DNA of 64,000 bases from Lentihominibacter butyricus. Its GTDB lineage: Bacteria; Bacillota; Clostridia; Peptostreptococcales; Anaerovoracaceae. This document shows, piece after piece, positions 1-9,482 of this stretch. The stretch lies in contig NZ_JAOQJP010000004.1 in the NCBI RefSeq assembly GCF_025567305.1, forward strand, positions 110,134-174,133, given 5' to 3'. The notes below the pieces were generated by a model. That model ran no database searches. It was not told where the DNA came from and was given only the letters and a program-made list of their open reading frames with translations. Positions within the stretch are counted from its first letter, which is position 1. Every line of letters starts with the position of its first letter. Both the position numbers and the translations under genes were made by a program.

Positions 1-802
1 ATTCATCCGCTATTGTTATAACGATGCCTCCCTTTGCGGTGCCATCGAGTTTTGTAAGTATTATTCCTGTGATATCTGCAACATCTCCGAATTCCTTGAC
101 CTGAGACACGGCGTTCTTTCCTGTCGTCGCGTCGAGCACCAGCAGATTTTCCCTCGCAGCCTCAGGAAATTCGCGTCCGATGACTTTGTTCATCTTGTTA
201 AGCTCGTCCATCAGGTTCTTTTTGTTCTGGAGCCTTCCTGCAGTGTCGCAGATCAGCACGTCTATATTCTTGGCCTTCGCCGACTGGATCGCATCATAGA
301 TGACTGCCGACGGATCGGCGCCCTCAGCGTGCTTTACTATATTTATCCCTACTCTGTCAGCCCATATGGAAAGCTGCTCCGATGCCGCCGCTCTGAATGT
401 ATCTGCCGCTGCCAGCATCACTGTCTTTCCCTCGAACTTCAGCTTATATGCGAGCTTTCCTATCGAAGTCGTCTTGCCTCCTCCGTTTATGCCTATCATC
501 AGTATCACGAGCGGAGTCTGGCTGCACAGCTCCTGCTTGTCGTTCTTGTTGATGAGTCTCGCTATTATATTGCTCAGTATCCTCTTCACGTCGTCCGGTG
601 CTGCCGAGCTGTACGACTTGATCTCCTTGCGGAGAGTCTCTATTATCTTCATCGTAGTCTCCATGCCCACATCCGAAGTGATGAGTATTTCCTCAAGTTC
701 CTCCAGGAGATCATCGTCTATCGAAGCTCTGCCCATCAGAGCGTCTCCGATCTTCTTCGAAAGTTTTCCCAGGAAGGAACGCTTTTTTCCTTCATTAAGC
801 AT
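1..802 (-). CDS. ftsY: Signal recognition particle receptor FtsY (partial, C-terminus beyond the window)
   Basis: FtsY is the SRP receptor GTPase that docks ribosome-nascent chain-SRP complexes at the membrane. The 267 visible codons start at an ATG at 802 and run off the left edge without a stop. The short N domain follows directly on a basic N-terminus, so there is no long acidic A domain, as in many Gram-positives. The P-loop reads GINGGGKTTSIGK, where GVNGVGKTTTIGK is more usual; DTAGRLQ and TKLDGTAKGG are also visible. The ribosome binding site AGAAGGAG overlaps the region after the smc stop, 20 bases upstream, so it is the last visible gene of the smc operon. Identity is secure; the end is not seen. 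Confidence 0.95.
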   Translation of the reverse strand, partial: MLNEGKKRSFLGKLSKKIGDALMGRASIDDDLLEELEEILITSDVGMETTMKIIETLRKEIKSYSSAAPDDVKRILSNIIARLINKNDKQELCSQTPLVILMIGINGGGKTTSIGKLAYKLKFEGKTVMLAAADTFRAAASEQLSIWADRVGINIVKHAEGADPSAVIYDAIQSAKAKNIDVLICDTAGRLQNKKNLMDELNKMNKVIGREFPEAARENLLVLDATTGKNAVSQVKEFGDVADITGIILTKLDGTAKGGIVITIADE

Positions 803-822
803 CTGTCAATTCTCCTTCTGTA

Positions 823-3800
823 TCATAATTCAAAATCATTGTCAAACGAAAGTGAAAGCACTTTCGACACACCCTTCTCCGGCATAGTTACTCCGTAGAG
901 CGCGTCTGCATGTTCCATCGTAGCCTTCTGATGTGTCACCAGCGTGAACTGTATGCCGCTGAATTTCCTGAGACAGTTTATGAACCTGTCTATATTCGCA
1001 TCATCCAGCGCAGCCTCTACCTCGTCCAGTATGCAGAACGGAGTCGGCTTTGCCTCGAGCACTGCAAACATCAGCGCTATGGCAGTCAGCGTCTTTTCTC
1101 CTCCCGACAGCAGATTTATGTTCTGCAGTCTCTTTCCCGGAGGCTGTGCCACTATATCGATATCAGAGCTCAGCGGATCCTTTTCATCCGAAAGCCTCAG
1201 CTCTGCATGGCCTCCGCCGAACAGCTCCTTGAATTTGTTCTCGAAATTCACCACTATCTGATCGAAGCTTTCCTTGAACTTGACTCTTATCGTCTTGTCC
1301 ATATCTGCTATCATTCCCGTCAGGCTGTCGACCGCTTCCTGTATGTCGGCTCTCTGCGACGCCAGGAAATCGTAACGTTCCTTTACCGTCTCATATTCTT
1401 CTATCGCACCGACATTGACTTCACCAAGCTCGCGCATGCGGTTCCTGATCTGCCTGCTTTCCTTGACCGCCATCGACATCACGAACTCACTGCTCCTGAA
1501 CTCCATCGCCTGTATGTACGATACTCCGAAGTCCTCCCACAGCCTGTTCTTGTAAGTGTCGAGCTGCGTCTCGTTTTTCGCGTTCTTTATCTCAAGCTCG
1601 TATTTCTGGTCCTGTACGCTGCCGAGCCTGCTGCTTATGCTTTCCTTTTCGGCATTCAGCTCTGCCGTGGTCTCACCGAGTCTGCTCTTCTCCGCCGCAA
1701 GTTCGGAAAGATACGTTTCAAGCCTGAGCTTTTCGCTTTCTTTCTCCCTGACCGCTGTATCGGTGTTGCCGCTTTCCGAAATTATGCGGACTTTTTCATT
1801 CTCCATATCTGCGAGCTCTGTCTGCCTTGCTGTGATATCAGCTTCGAGTTCATTCAGCGATGCAGTTATCCTGTCCGCCATCGAATCGACGTGCTCTTTT
1901 TCACGCTCACAGCTGTTCACCTCGATCCTCGCAGCTGTTATCTCCTCGCTTATATCGTCAAATGACGATTTCTGTTTTTCGTAAAGCTCACGCTGTTCTT
2001 CAGCCAGCTTTTCAGCATCCTGCGCGGCTTTTTCATCGGCTTCGATCCCGGCTTCGAGTTCCCGGATCATCTTTCTGGAATTCTGTTTTTCAGCCTCTAT
2101 GTTCGCAAGCTCTCTCTCCAGTCTGTCGCTTCCTGATCTTATATCCCGCAGCATGGTCTCGATCATCCTGATCTCGCTTTCCATGGAAAAATCCTGCTGC
2201 TCCTTTTCGCGAAGCTCAGCTTCGAGTTCCGTGATCCTGTCTGCCGCACGGCTTACTGTTTCACGCACCTGCGTGAGCTCTGCCTCATGTCGCTGTATCG
2301 CTTCGCTTTTTTCTCTGATCTGATTTCGCAGCGATCCTATCTCTGCTTTCCGATCCAGTATATTCGCAGTCTTGTTTCTGTATTTTCCTCCGGTTATCGC
2401 TCCTCTGGCATTTATCACTTCGCCGTCCAGCGTAACGAAACGGAATTCAGCTCCGGATTTTGACATCCTGAGCGCATTGTCCATATTGTCCACTATGACT
2501 ACTCTGCCAAGCAGATAATCTATGATCCCGCTGTACTGTCTGTCGTATTCGAGACAGTCCGGCCCGAATCCCACGAAACCCGGCTCTCTTTCGAGCCTGC
2601 CGTTTCTGAATGCTCTGCCGTTCACCGAGCTTACCGGAAGGAACGTCATTCTTCCTGCTCTGTTTTCCTTGAGTGATCTGATCGCGGCCTTTGCACTGCT
2701 GTCATCGTCGCAGACGACATTCTGCAGCGCCGCTCCCAGCGCCGTCTCCATCGCGGTCTCGTATCCTGCCGGCACCTTTATCAGATCCGCCACAACGCCT
2801 CTGATGCCGCGAAGCCCAGATTTCATCACGTGTTTTACAGCATAGTTGTAGCCCTCGTAGTTGCTCTCCATCTCCTCGATGGTTTTCATTCTCGAGGAAA
2901 GCTGTCCCTGTGACAGTCTCAGGTCTTCCACGATCTTCACGAGTTCTCTTTCCCGAAGTCCGGCCTGCACGGAAGCCGATTTCTGCCCGGCGACCTGCTC
3001 CTTTACAGCTGAAAGCTCCTGCTGCAGCTGTTCGCGCTGGCCTTTTATCCTGTTCAGTCTGTCTATCGTCTCCTTGCTGCTGTCATCTCCCGATGATTTC
3101 TCCCGGAGCAAAGATTCCTGACGCTTTTCAAGAGTCTCCTGCAGCCTTTCCAGACTGCTTATCTCGGCGCGCCCCGAGCTCACGGAAGCTGTCAGTTCGA
3201 AAATATCGCTCTTATATCGGTCTGCCTGTGCCGCTATCGCAGCCAGCTCTCCCGCCGCGGTATCATACAGCTCTGTCTTTTCATGCAGCGTGTCCGACGC
3301 TTCTGCGAACTTCCTGTCGATCTGCGCTTTCTTTTCTCTGAATTCACTCTGAGACAGCTTTTCCTTGTCATATTTCTGTTCCAGCTGTCTGATCTCTTCG
3401 GAAAGCCGCGCGGTGCTGACCTCTATTGACGCCAGCTTTTCTCTGTCGACCTGGCCCTTGTTCACAGCGGAATTCAGCTCATCTATCGCCGTCAGCAGCT
3501 TTTCCTGAGTCTCTGCTGCCAGTTCCTCCAGCGCCTGATTCCTGCTGCCGTTTTCAGCAAGTGCACGCTCCAGCTCGGTTTTCCTGTCGCTGCACTCATC
3601 TATCAGTAACTTCAACTCAGCGAGATCCTCTTTTATATAATTGTTTTTGCTCTCGAGATTTTCAATATTTTTGAGTGTTATATTGATCTCAAGCTCTTTG
3701 TATCTGTCTCTGAGTTCAAGATACTCCTTCGCCTTTCTGCTGTCTTCGGCAAGTCCGCCGATCCTGCCTTCAAGCTCGCCGATGATATCGTTCACACGCT

Positions 3801-4365
3801 CCATGTTCGAGCTGGTCGAAGCGAGCTTCCTTTCGGACTCGGCTTTTTTTGTCCTGTACATCACGATGCCGGCAGCTTCTTCGAAGATCTCTCTCCTGCT
3901 GTCGGTCTTGTTGCTGAGTATATCGGAGATCTTTCCCTGGCCTATGATGGAGTAGCCGTCCACCCCTATCCCTGTATCCATTATCAGATCTCTTATATCT
4001 CTGAGTCTGCACTGATTGCCGTTGATGCGGTATTCGCTTTCTCCGGATCTGAACATGCATCTCGTTATCGCTACTTCCTTGTAATCTATAGGAAGGCTTC
4101 CGTTCTCATTGTCTATCACGAGTGTTACTTCAGCCATTCCTCTCGATTTCCTGCTGTCGGTACCCGAGAAAATGACTTCTTCCATTTTCCCGCCGCGCAG
4201 CATCTTCGGACTCTGCTCTCCCAGCACCCATCTTATAGCGTCGCTTATGTTGCTCTTTCCGCTTCCGTTAGGTCCAACGATGCAGGTGATCCCCTTGTCG
4301 AATTCTATCACAACAGGCTCTGCGAAAGACTTGAATCCGTGCATTTCTATTTTTTTAAAATACAT
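823..4365 (-). CDS. smc: Chromosome segregation protein SMC
   Basis: SMC is the ATPase of the bacterial condensin complex (with ScpA and ScpB) and organises the nucleoid. The 1180-residue length is typical. The N-terminal head has Walker A GPNGSGKS at residues 31-38. Long charged coiled coils flank a central hinge (roughly residues 500-670). The C-terminal head carries the signature LSGGEK and the Walker B region ILDEVEAALDD. The ATG at 4365 lies 3 bases after the rnc stop and ftsY follows 20 bases downstream, so rnc-smc-ftsY is one transcription unit, a gene order common in Bacillota. Confidence 0.98.
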   Translation of the reverse strand: MYFKKIEMHGFKSFAEPVVIEFDKGITCIVGPNGSGKSNISDAIRWVLGEQSPKMLRGGKMEEVIFSGTDSRKSRGMAEVTLVIDNENGSLPIDYKEVAITRCMFRSGESEYRINGNQCRLRDIRDLIMDTGIGVDGYSIIGQGKISDILSNKTDSRREIFEEAAGIVMYRTKKAESERKLASTSSNMERVNDIIGELEGRIGGLAEDSRKAKEYLELRDRYKELEINITLKNIENLESKNNYIKEDLAELKLLIDECSDRKTELERALAENGSRNQALEELAAETQEKLLTAIDELNSAVNKGQVDREKLASIEVSTARLSEEIRQLEQKYDKEKLSQSEFREKKAQIDRKFAEASDTLHEKTELYDTAAGELAAIAAQADRYKSDIFELTASVSSGRAEISSLERLQETLEKRQESLLREKSSGDDSSKETIDRLNRIKGQREQLQQELSAVKEQVAGQKSASVQAGLRERELVKIVEDLRLSQGQLSSRMKTIEEMESNYEGYNYAVKHVMKSGLRGIRGVVADLIKVPAGYETAMETALGAALQNVVCDDDSSAKAAIRSLKENRAGRMTFLPVSSVNGRAFRNGRLEREPGFVGFGPDCLEYDRQYSGIIDYLLGRVVIVDNMDNALRMSKSGAEFRFVTLDGEVINARGAITGGKYRNKTANILDRKAEIGSLRNQIREKSEAIQRHEAELTQVRETVSRAADRITELEAELREKEQQDFSMESEIRMIETMLRDIRSGSDRLERELANIEAEKQNSRKMIRELEAGIEADEKAAQDAEKLAEEQRELYEKQKSSFDDISEEITAARIEVNSCEREKEHVDSMADRITASLNELEADITARQTELADMENEKVRIISESGNTDTAVREKESEKLRLETYLSELAAEKSRLGETTAELNAEKESISSRLGSVQDQKYELEIKNAKNETQLDTYKNRLWEDFGVSYIQAMEFRSSEFVMSMAVKESRQIRNRMRELGEVNVGAIEEYETVKERYDFLASQRADIQEAVDSLTGMIADMDKTIRVKFKESFDQIVVNFENKFKELFGGGHAELRLSDEKDPLSSDIDIVAQPPGKRLQNINLLSGGEKTLTAIALMFAVLEAKPTPFCILDEVEAALDDANIDRFINCLRKFSGIQFTLVTHQKATMEHADALYGVTMPEKGVSKVLSLSFDNDFEL

Positions 4366-4368
4366 CTA

Positions 4369-5055
4369 TCACTGCTCCTTTTCCAGCATCGCCTTCGCAG
4401 CATTCTGCTCAGCCTGTTTTTTACTCTTTCCTCTGCCTGTGCTCACAGGTCTGCCGTTGACTGCAAGCTGCACCACGAATGTCTTGTCGTGGTCCGGCCC
4501 CAGTTCCTCCAGCATATTGTAGCGTATGTTCGCAGCTCCATTTATCTGCAGCTTTTCCTGAAGCCTCGTCTTGTAATCCACGATGATATACTTCCCGCGT
4601 TTTACATCCTCTATCGCATCCCTGAACAGACAGAGCACCACGTCTTTTACAGCTTCAAATCCGCCGTCAATATAAACAGCTCCCATTATGGCTTCCATCG
4701 TATCCGCCAGGATCGACTCTCTGTTTCTTCCGCCATTATGCTCTTCGCCGTTGCCCAGCAGTATATATTCACCCAGCCCGAGCTGCTTCGCTTTTTCCGC
4801 CAGTGATTTCTCACAGACAAGCGTCGCTCTCGTCCTGGACAGGTACCCCTCTTCCTTCTGAGGGAACATCCTGAAAAGCTTCTCGCCTATGATCGCGTCA
4901 AAAAACGCATCTCCCAGGAACTCCAGCCGTTCATTGCTCTTCGTGCTCCTGTCGTGCTCCTTGATATATGAACTGTGGGTAACAGCGGTTTTAAGGATCG
5001 AAATATCATTGAACCGGTATCCGATCTTTTCTTCAAGCTGCCTTATATCCTCCAT
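4369..5055 (-). CDS. rnc: Ribonuclease III
   Basis: RNase III cleaves double-stranded RNA, including rRNA precursors. The 228-residue length is normal. The N-terminal catalytic domain has the signature ERLEFLGDAFFDAI, with FFD where AVLD/VLS is more common, and the second acidic motif DTMEAIMGAVYIDGG. The last 70 or so residues form a double-stranded-RNA-binding domain (KTRLQEKLQ near its start, KKQAEQNAAKAML at its end). It is 8 bases downstream of plsX and 3 bases upstream of smc. The acpP gene usually found between plsX and rnc is absent here. Confidence 0.97.
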   Translation of the reverse strand: MEDIRQLEEKIGYRFNDISILKTAVTHSSYIKEHDRSTKSNERLEFLGDAFFDAIIGEKLFRMFPQKEEGYLSRTRATLVCEKSLAEKAKQLGLGEYILLGNGEEHNGGRNRESILADTMEAIMGAVYIDGGFEAVKDVVLCLFRDAIEDVKRGKYIIVDYKTRLQEKLQINGAANIRYNMLEELGPDHDKTFVVQLAVNGRPVSTGRGKSKKQAEQNAAKAMLEKEQ

Positions 5056-5063
5056 GTACCGAT

Positions 5064-6086
5064 CTACTCCTCTTCATCCTTTTCTATGATCTCTTCCAGA
5101 TCGAGCATAGACTGCCTTATGATCTCGACCACATTTTCCTCGCTGTACGGTATCCCCTTGATGATCGCATTCTTCACAGCATTCGCTCCGGAAGATCCGT
5201 GTATCTTTATTACGGGACCGTTGACTCCCAGTATCGGAGCTCCGCCGTATTCCTCATAGTCAAAATCCTGCTTCAGTGATGACAGATCGGATTTCAGCAT
5301 CAGTGCCGCCATCTTTGTCTTTATGTTTCTCATCAGCTTGTTTTTTATCAGCTTCAGGATATTCCATGCGAGTCCCTCGGTCAGCTTGAGGATGACATTT
5401 CCGACGAAGCCGTCGCAGACTATGACTTCACATGCGCCCACTGGGACTTCACGAGCCTCGACATTTCCAATGAAATTTATCGACGCTGTTTTGAGCTTCT
5501 GGTATGCATCCTTGGTGACGCTCGTTCCCTTGCTTTCTTCAACTCCCAGGTTGACAAGCCCTACTCTTGGATTTTCTCTGCCCCATACCTTCTCCATGTA
5601 AATACTTCCCATGAGTCCGTATTCAAGCAGGTTCTGCGCCTTTGCTTCAGAGCTTGCACCGGCGTCCACGAGCAGTGACGGTTCACCGCCGAGGCACGGA
5701 TATATGCTCGCCAGTACAGGTCTGTCTATACCTTCGATCCTGCCCAGTATCATTCTTGATCCCACGACGAGAGCGCCTGTGTTGCCTCCCGAGATGAATA
5801 TGTCTCCGTGTCCGTCTCTGACCATGTTCAGACCCACTACCATCGAGGATTCTGTCTTCCTTCTTATCGCTTTCACCGGACTGTCGTCCATCGTGATCAC
5901 TTCCGCCGCGTCTACGATTTTTATATTCTTACCTTTGAACTTGTTCTTCTGGAGTTCGGCTTCTATCGCATCTTTTTTTCCCACGATATATATATCGTGC
6001 TTTATCATGCCTGCCGCCATCACAGCTCCCTTTACGATCTCTGCAGGTGCGTGATCTCCTCCCATTCCATCGAGTACTATTTTCAT
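5064..6086 (-). CDS. plsX: Phosphate acyltransferase PlsX
   Basis: PlsX converts acyl-ACP to acyl-phosphate, the donor for PlsY in phosphatidic acid synthesis; it is a peripheral membrane enzyme. The 340-residue protein begins with the family hallmark VLDGMGGDHAPAEIVKGA and contains SGGNTGALV and CDGFVGNVILK, all typical of the family. It sits 9 bases after rpe and 8 bases before rnc in the same operon. No acpP, fabD or fabG gene adjoins it, unlike in Bacillus. Confidence 0.97.
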   Translation of the reverse strand: MKIVLDGMGGDHAPAEIVKGAVMAAGMIKHDIYIVGKKDAIEAELQKNKFKGKNIKIVDAAEVITMDDSPVKAIRRKTESSMVVGLNMVRDGHGDIFISGGNTGALVVGSRMILGRIEGIDRPVLASIYPCLGGEPSLLVDAGASSEAKAQNLLEYGLMGSIYMEKVWGRENPRVGLVNLGVEESKGTSVTKDAYQKLKTASINFIGNVEAREVPVGACEVIVCDGFVGNVILKLTEGLAWNILKLIKNKLMRNIKTKMAALMLKSDLSSLKQDFDYEEYGGAPILGVNGPVIKIHGSSGANAVKNAIIKGIPYSEENVVEIIRQSMLDLEEIIEKDEEE

Positions 6087-6095
6087 TTTGTCCTC

Positions 6096-6749
6096 CTATT
6101 CAAATGCAGCAATAAACTCTCTGACACTTCCTGCGATATCGCTGCTTCCAAATACTGACGATCCGGCCACTACTATCTCGACGCCCGCATCAGTCACTTC
6201 TTTTACATTTTTCAGATTTATACCTCCGTCGATCTCAATCCTGAGCTCCGGATTGCGTTCCTGCTTCATCCTGTAAAGCTCCCGGACTTTTCTGAGTGCT
6301 GACGGTATGAATTTCTGTCCTCCGAATCCCGGATTCACAGACATCACAAGCACCATGTCCAGATCTTCGATGCAGTAGTCCAGCGTCTCCAGCGGTGTTG
6401 CCGGGTTGAGCGCAACGCCTGCCTTGACTCCCTGTGACTTTATGTGCTGTATCGTCCTGTTCAGGTGCGTGCATGCTTCCTGATGGACCGTTATATATTC
6501 AGTCTGGTCTGTAACGAAATCCTCCAGGTATCTGTCCGGATCTTCTATCATCAGATGCACATCGAACGGCATCGCTGTCTTTCCCAGCAGGCTTTTCATC
6601 ACTGCTGCTCCGAAGCTGATGTTCGGCACGAAATGTCCATCCATCACATCCACATGTATGAGGTGCGCTCCGGCCGTTTCTATCGTCCCCACATTTTCGC
6701 CTAGTTTTGAAAAATCCGCCGATAATATTGACGGAGCCAGTTGTATCAT
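6096..6749 (-). CDS. rpe: Ribulose-phosphate 3-epimerase
   Basis: Rpe interconverts ribulose 5-phosphate and xylulose 5-phosphate in the pentose phosphate pathway. The 217-residue TIM-barrel protein shows the family features LAPSILSADFSKLGE at the N-terminus, HVDVMDGHFVPN (metal-binding His and Asp), MSVNPGFGGQKF (phosphate loop) and EIDGGI (second catalytic Asp). It lies between rsgA (21 bases upstream) and plsX; the prkC-rsgA-rpe order is widespread in Bacillota. Confidence 0.98.
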   Translation of the reverse strand: MIQLAPSILSADFSKLGENVGTIETAGAHLIHVDVMDGHFVPNISFGAAVMKSLLGKTAMPFDVHLMIEDPDRYLEDFVTDQTEYITVHQEACTHLNRTIQHIKSQGVKAGVALNPATPLETLDYCIEDLDMVLVMSVNPGFGGQKFIPSALRKVRELYRMKQERNPELRIEIDGGINLKNVKEVTDAGVEIVVAGSSVFGSSDIAGSVREFIAAFE

Positions 6750-6770
6750 TTTGATTCCTCCTGTATGTTC

Positions 6771-7727
6771 CTAATACTGTTTCGATCGTTTTATCTCATC
6801 CATCATGCTTATATACGAGTCATATCGGCTCCTGCTGATCTCGTTGTTTTCAAGTGCGGCCCGCACGCTGCATCCCGGCTCTGCCATATGCCTGCAGTCA
6901 CTGTATCTGCATGTGCCGAGTCTTGCTGCTGTTTCCGGGAAAAAATGCTGCAGTTCGTCTTCATCTGCCTCCAGCACGTCAAAGGAAGTGAACCCCGGGG
7001 TATCGAATATCATCGTCCCGTCTTCCTCATCGATCGTAAAAAGCTCGGAGTGTCTCGTAGTATGCTTTCCGCGCTGGGATTTTTCGCTTATCTTGCCGGT
7101 CTCAGCCTCCGCATGCGGTATCAGTCTGTTCAGTATCGTCGACTTTCCCACTCCGGACGGACCTGCAAGCGCTGTCTTTTTTCCTTTTATCACGCGGCGC
7201 AGCTCGTCAAAGCCTGTCTCGTTCACGCTGTCTATGCATACGACAGGATAAAGCGGCCCGTATGTCTCTTTAAGGATCTCTATGTTTTCAGCAGCCTTCC
7301 TTCCGCTCTTGTTTTTTCTATCGTCTGCATTTTCCGCAAGATCGCATTTGTTTATGCATATGACTATATCAGTCTCCGCCTTCTCCGCCATCACGAGAAA
7401 TCTGTCGATGACCGGAAGTACAGGCGCCGGCTTCAACGCTGCAGTTACTACTGCAAAACAGTCGACATTAGCAACGAACGGCCTTATGAAGCTGTTCTTT
7501 CTTTCCTTTATATCGGTTATCACGCTGTCATCGTTGTCCGGTATCACTTCTATCGTCACTTCATCGCCCACAGCCGGCTTTATATCGCGCTGCTTGAATA
7601 TCCCGCGAGCTTTGCATCTGTAGACTGCAACGCCGGATTTTACATAATAAAACCCGGCGATACCTTTTACGATCGTGCCGTTCAGATGACCGGCACAAGT
7701 TGTTTCATTAATTATCATCATCTTCAT
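6771..7727 (-). CDS. rsgA: Ribosome small subunit-dependent GTPase RsgA
   Basis: RsgA is a circularly permuted GTPase that checks late 30S maturation. The order of motifs is OB-fold, G4 (NKCD), G1 (GPSGVGKST), then G3 (DTPGF), followed by a zinc knuckle with Cys and His in CRYSDCRHMAEPGC. There are three clustered in-frame ATGs at 7727, 7721 and 7718, all inside the last codons of prkC and none with a clear Shine-Dalgarno, so the start is uncertain by a few residues. Overlap with prkC (stop at 7708) suggests translational coupling. Confidence 0.95.
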   Translation of the reverse strand: MKMMIINETTCAGHLNGTIVKGIAGFYYVKSGVAVYRCKARGIFKQRDIKPAVGDEVTIEVIPDNDDSVITDIKERKNSFIRPFVANVDCFAVVTAALKPAPVLPVIDRFLVMAEKAETDIVICINKCDLAENADDRKNKSGRKAAENIEILKETYGPLYPVVCIDSVNETGFDELRRVIKGKKTALAGPSGVGKSTILNRLIPHAEAETGKISEKSQRGKHTTRHSELFTIDEEDGTMIFDTPGFTSFDVLEADEDELQHFFPETAARLGTCRYSDCRHMAEPGCSVRAALENNEISRSRYDSYISMMDEIKRSKQY

Positions 7728-9459
7728 CTGTCGGTTTGGTAGTCGGCTGATCTGCAGGCTTGTTGCCCTTGCTCACTCTGATCTTGACTGCAGTGCCCTT
7801 GTCGAGCTGTGCATTCGCATCGTACTGCTGCCACATTACCTCGCCTTCCGCATATGTGCTGCTGTAGTCATAACTTATGCTGCCTATCGTCAGTCCTGCG
7901 TTCAGCAGTGCCGCCTGCGCATCCTCAAGACTCTTGCCTACGAGATACGGCACGACTGCCTTTGCCTTTGAGCCATCGCTCACGACTACGTTTATCGTAC
8001 TTCCCTTTTCTGCCTTTGAACCTGCTTTAGGATCCTGTCTGAGGACTGTTCCTGCTTCTTTTTCGCTGGCTTCCGTAGTGACTGTTCCCAGCTTGAAGCC
8101 TGCCGCCTCAAGATACGATTCTAGCTCATCCTGGCTCTTTCCTTCGAGATCAGGCACATCTCCGTCTCCCAGGCCTTTGCTTATGTTTACCTTTATCGTG
8201 CTTCCTGTCTTGATCTTGGTCCCGGCCTTAGGATCCTGCGAAACGATCTTGCCCTTTTCGACCTCGTCGCTCACAACCTCGTCACCTTTCTTGACCTTGA
8301 GATTATATGTATCTGCAGCCTGCTGTGCTTCTTCGAACGTCATGTTCTTGAAATCCGGCGCATCTATCTCTTCTCCGCCGAACACTCCCGCCGCGAATGC
8401 TATCACAAGTCCCAGCACCAGTGCTCCGACAACCGATGCGATGATTATTATCATCTTTTTCTTCTTGTCCATCGGTTTCCTGTTCTTCTTGTCTTTCTTC
8501 CCGCCGCGAGCGTCATCATCGCCATCACGATCCTCACCGTCATCGTAATCTGTTTCAGCGATCGGACCTCTGCCGTTTCTCACGCCGTTCATCGTGCCTG
8601 TAGCTCCGCCCATGAGCACTGAATCGCCGACAACGCTTCCCACGAATTCCAGATTGTTCAGCGCCTCTATCAGTTCCTCAGCTGAAGCATATCTGTTTAC
8701 CGGATATTTGTCCGTACATTTGAGGATTATGTGTTCAAGAGCCGGCGGAACGCCCGGCACCAGCTTTGACGGCGGTATCATTTCACCGTTTATATGCATC
8801 AGCGCAATGTTCACAGGATTGTCCCCGTCAAACGGGACTCTGCCTGTAAGCATCTCGTACATCACTATTCCCAGTGAATATATGTCTGATTTTTCATCTA
8901 CATAACCACCTCTTGCCTGTTCCGGTGAAAAATAATGAACTGAGCCTATGATTCCTTCCGTATTGTCAACTATCGTCGCTGCATTGACAGCTTTCGCTAT
9001 ACCGAAGTCTGTTATCTTCGCAGTTCCGTTAGGCGTTATCATGACATTGTGAGGTTTTACGTCCCTGTGTATGATATGGTTCTTATGCGCAAAGGCCAGC
9101 GCTGCAGCGATCTGCTTCGACAGTGCTATCACCTTCGGATAGGACATCGGCCCCTGCTCTTTTATATAATCGCTCAGAGTCCGCCCCTCTATAAGCTCCA
9201 TCACTATGTAATGGATGTTGCCTTCTCTTCCGACATCGTAAATGTTTACTATATTGGGATGCGACATGCTCGCTGCCGCCTGTGATTCTCTTCTGAAGCT
9301 GTCAATGAATTTGCTGTCATTGATAAACTGCGGCTTCAGTATCTTTATCGCCACAAAACGATTGAGCAGCTTGTCTTTTGCCTTGTACACAACGGACATA
9401 CCGCCCTCGCCTATTCGCTCAAACAGTTCATATCTCCCTGCCAGAACTTTATTGCTCAT
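7708..9459 (-). CDS. prkC: PASTA-domain Ser/Thr protein kinase
   Basis: This is a membrane-bound eukaryotic-type Ser/Thr kinase that senses muropeptides or lipid II and controls cell wall growth and spore germination in Bacillota. The kinase domain spans about residues 10-270, with Gly-rich loop GEGGMSVVY, catalytic Lys39, HRDVKPHN (Asp133) and DFG (Asp151). A Lys-rich juxtamembrane stretch precedes one transmembrane helix (about 335-360), then three extracellular PASTA repeats; the third carries extra aromatic residues, and the tail is Thr/Asp-rich. Its phosphatase gene prpC is 23 bases upstream and rsgA overlaps downstream. Confidence 0.96.
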   Translation of the reverse strand: MSNKVLAGRYELFERIGEGGMSVVYKAKDKLLNRFVAIKILKPQFINDSKFIDSFRRESQAAASMSHPNIVNIYDVGREGNIHYIVMELIEGRTLSDYIKEQGPMSYPKVIALSKQIAAALAFAHKNHIIHRDVKPHNVMITPNGTAKITDFGIAKAVNAATIVDNTEGIIGSVHYFSPEQARGGYVDEKSDIYSLGIVMYEMLTGRVPFDGDNPVNIALMHINGEMIPPSKLVPGVPPALEHIILKCTDKYPVNRYASAEELIEALNNLEFVGSVVGDSVLMGGATGTMNGVRNGRGPIAETDYDDGEDRDGDDDARGGKKDKKNRKPMDKKKKMIIIIASVVGALVLGLVIAFAAGVFGGEEIDAPDFKNMTFEEAQQAADTYNLKVKKGDEVVSDEVEKGKIVSQDPKAGTKIKTGSTIKVNISKGLGDGDVPDLEGKSQDELESYLEAAGFKLGTVTTEASEKEAGTVLRQDPKAGSKAEKGSTINVVVSDGSKAKAVVPYLVGKSLEDAQAALLNAGLTIGSISYDYSSTYAEGEVMWQQYDANAQLDKGTAVKIRVSKGNKPADQPTTKPTDEDDDN

Positions 9460-9482
9460 AACTTCCTCCTATATTCAATCCT

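Noticed and set aside
910..1965. Plus-strand 351-codon open frame
   Set aside because: Entirely antisense to smc, whose C-terminal motifs are on the minus strand.
6741..7742. Plus-strand 333-codon open frame
   Set aside because: Antisense to rsgA, which has all GTPase motifs in the correct permuted order.
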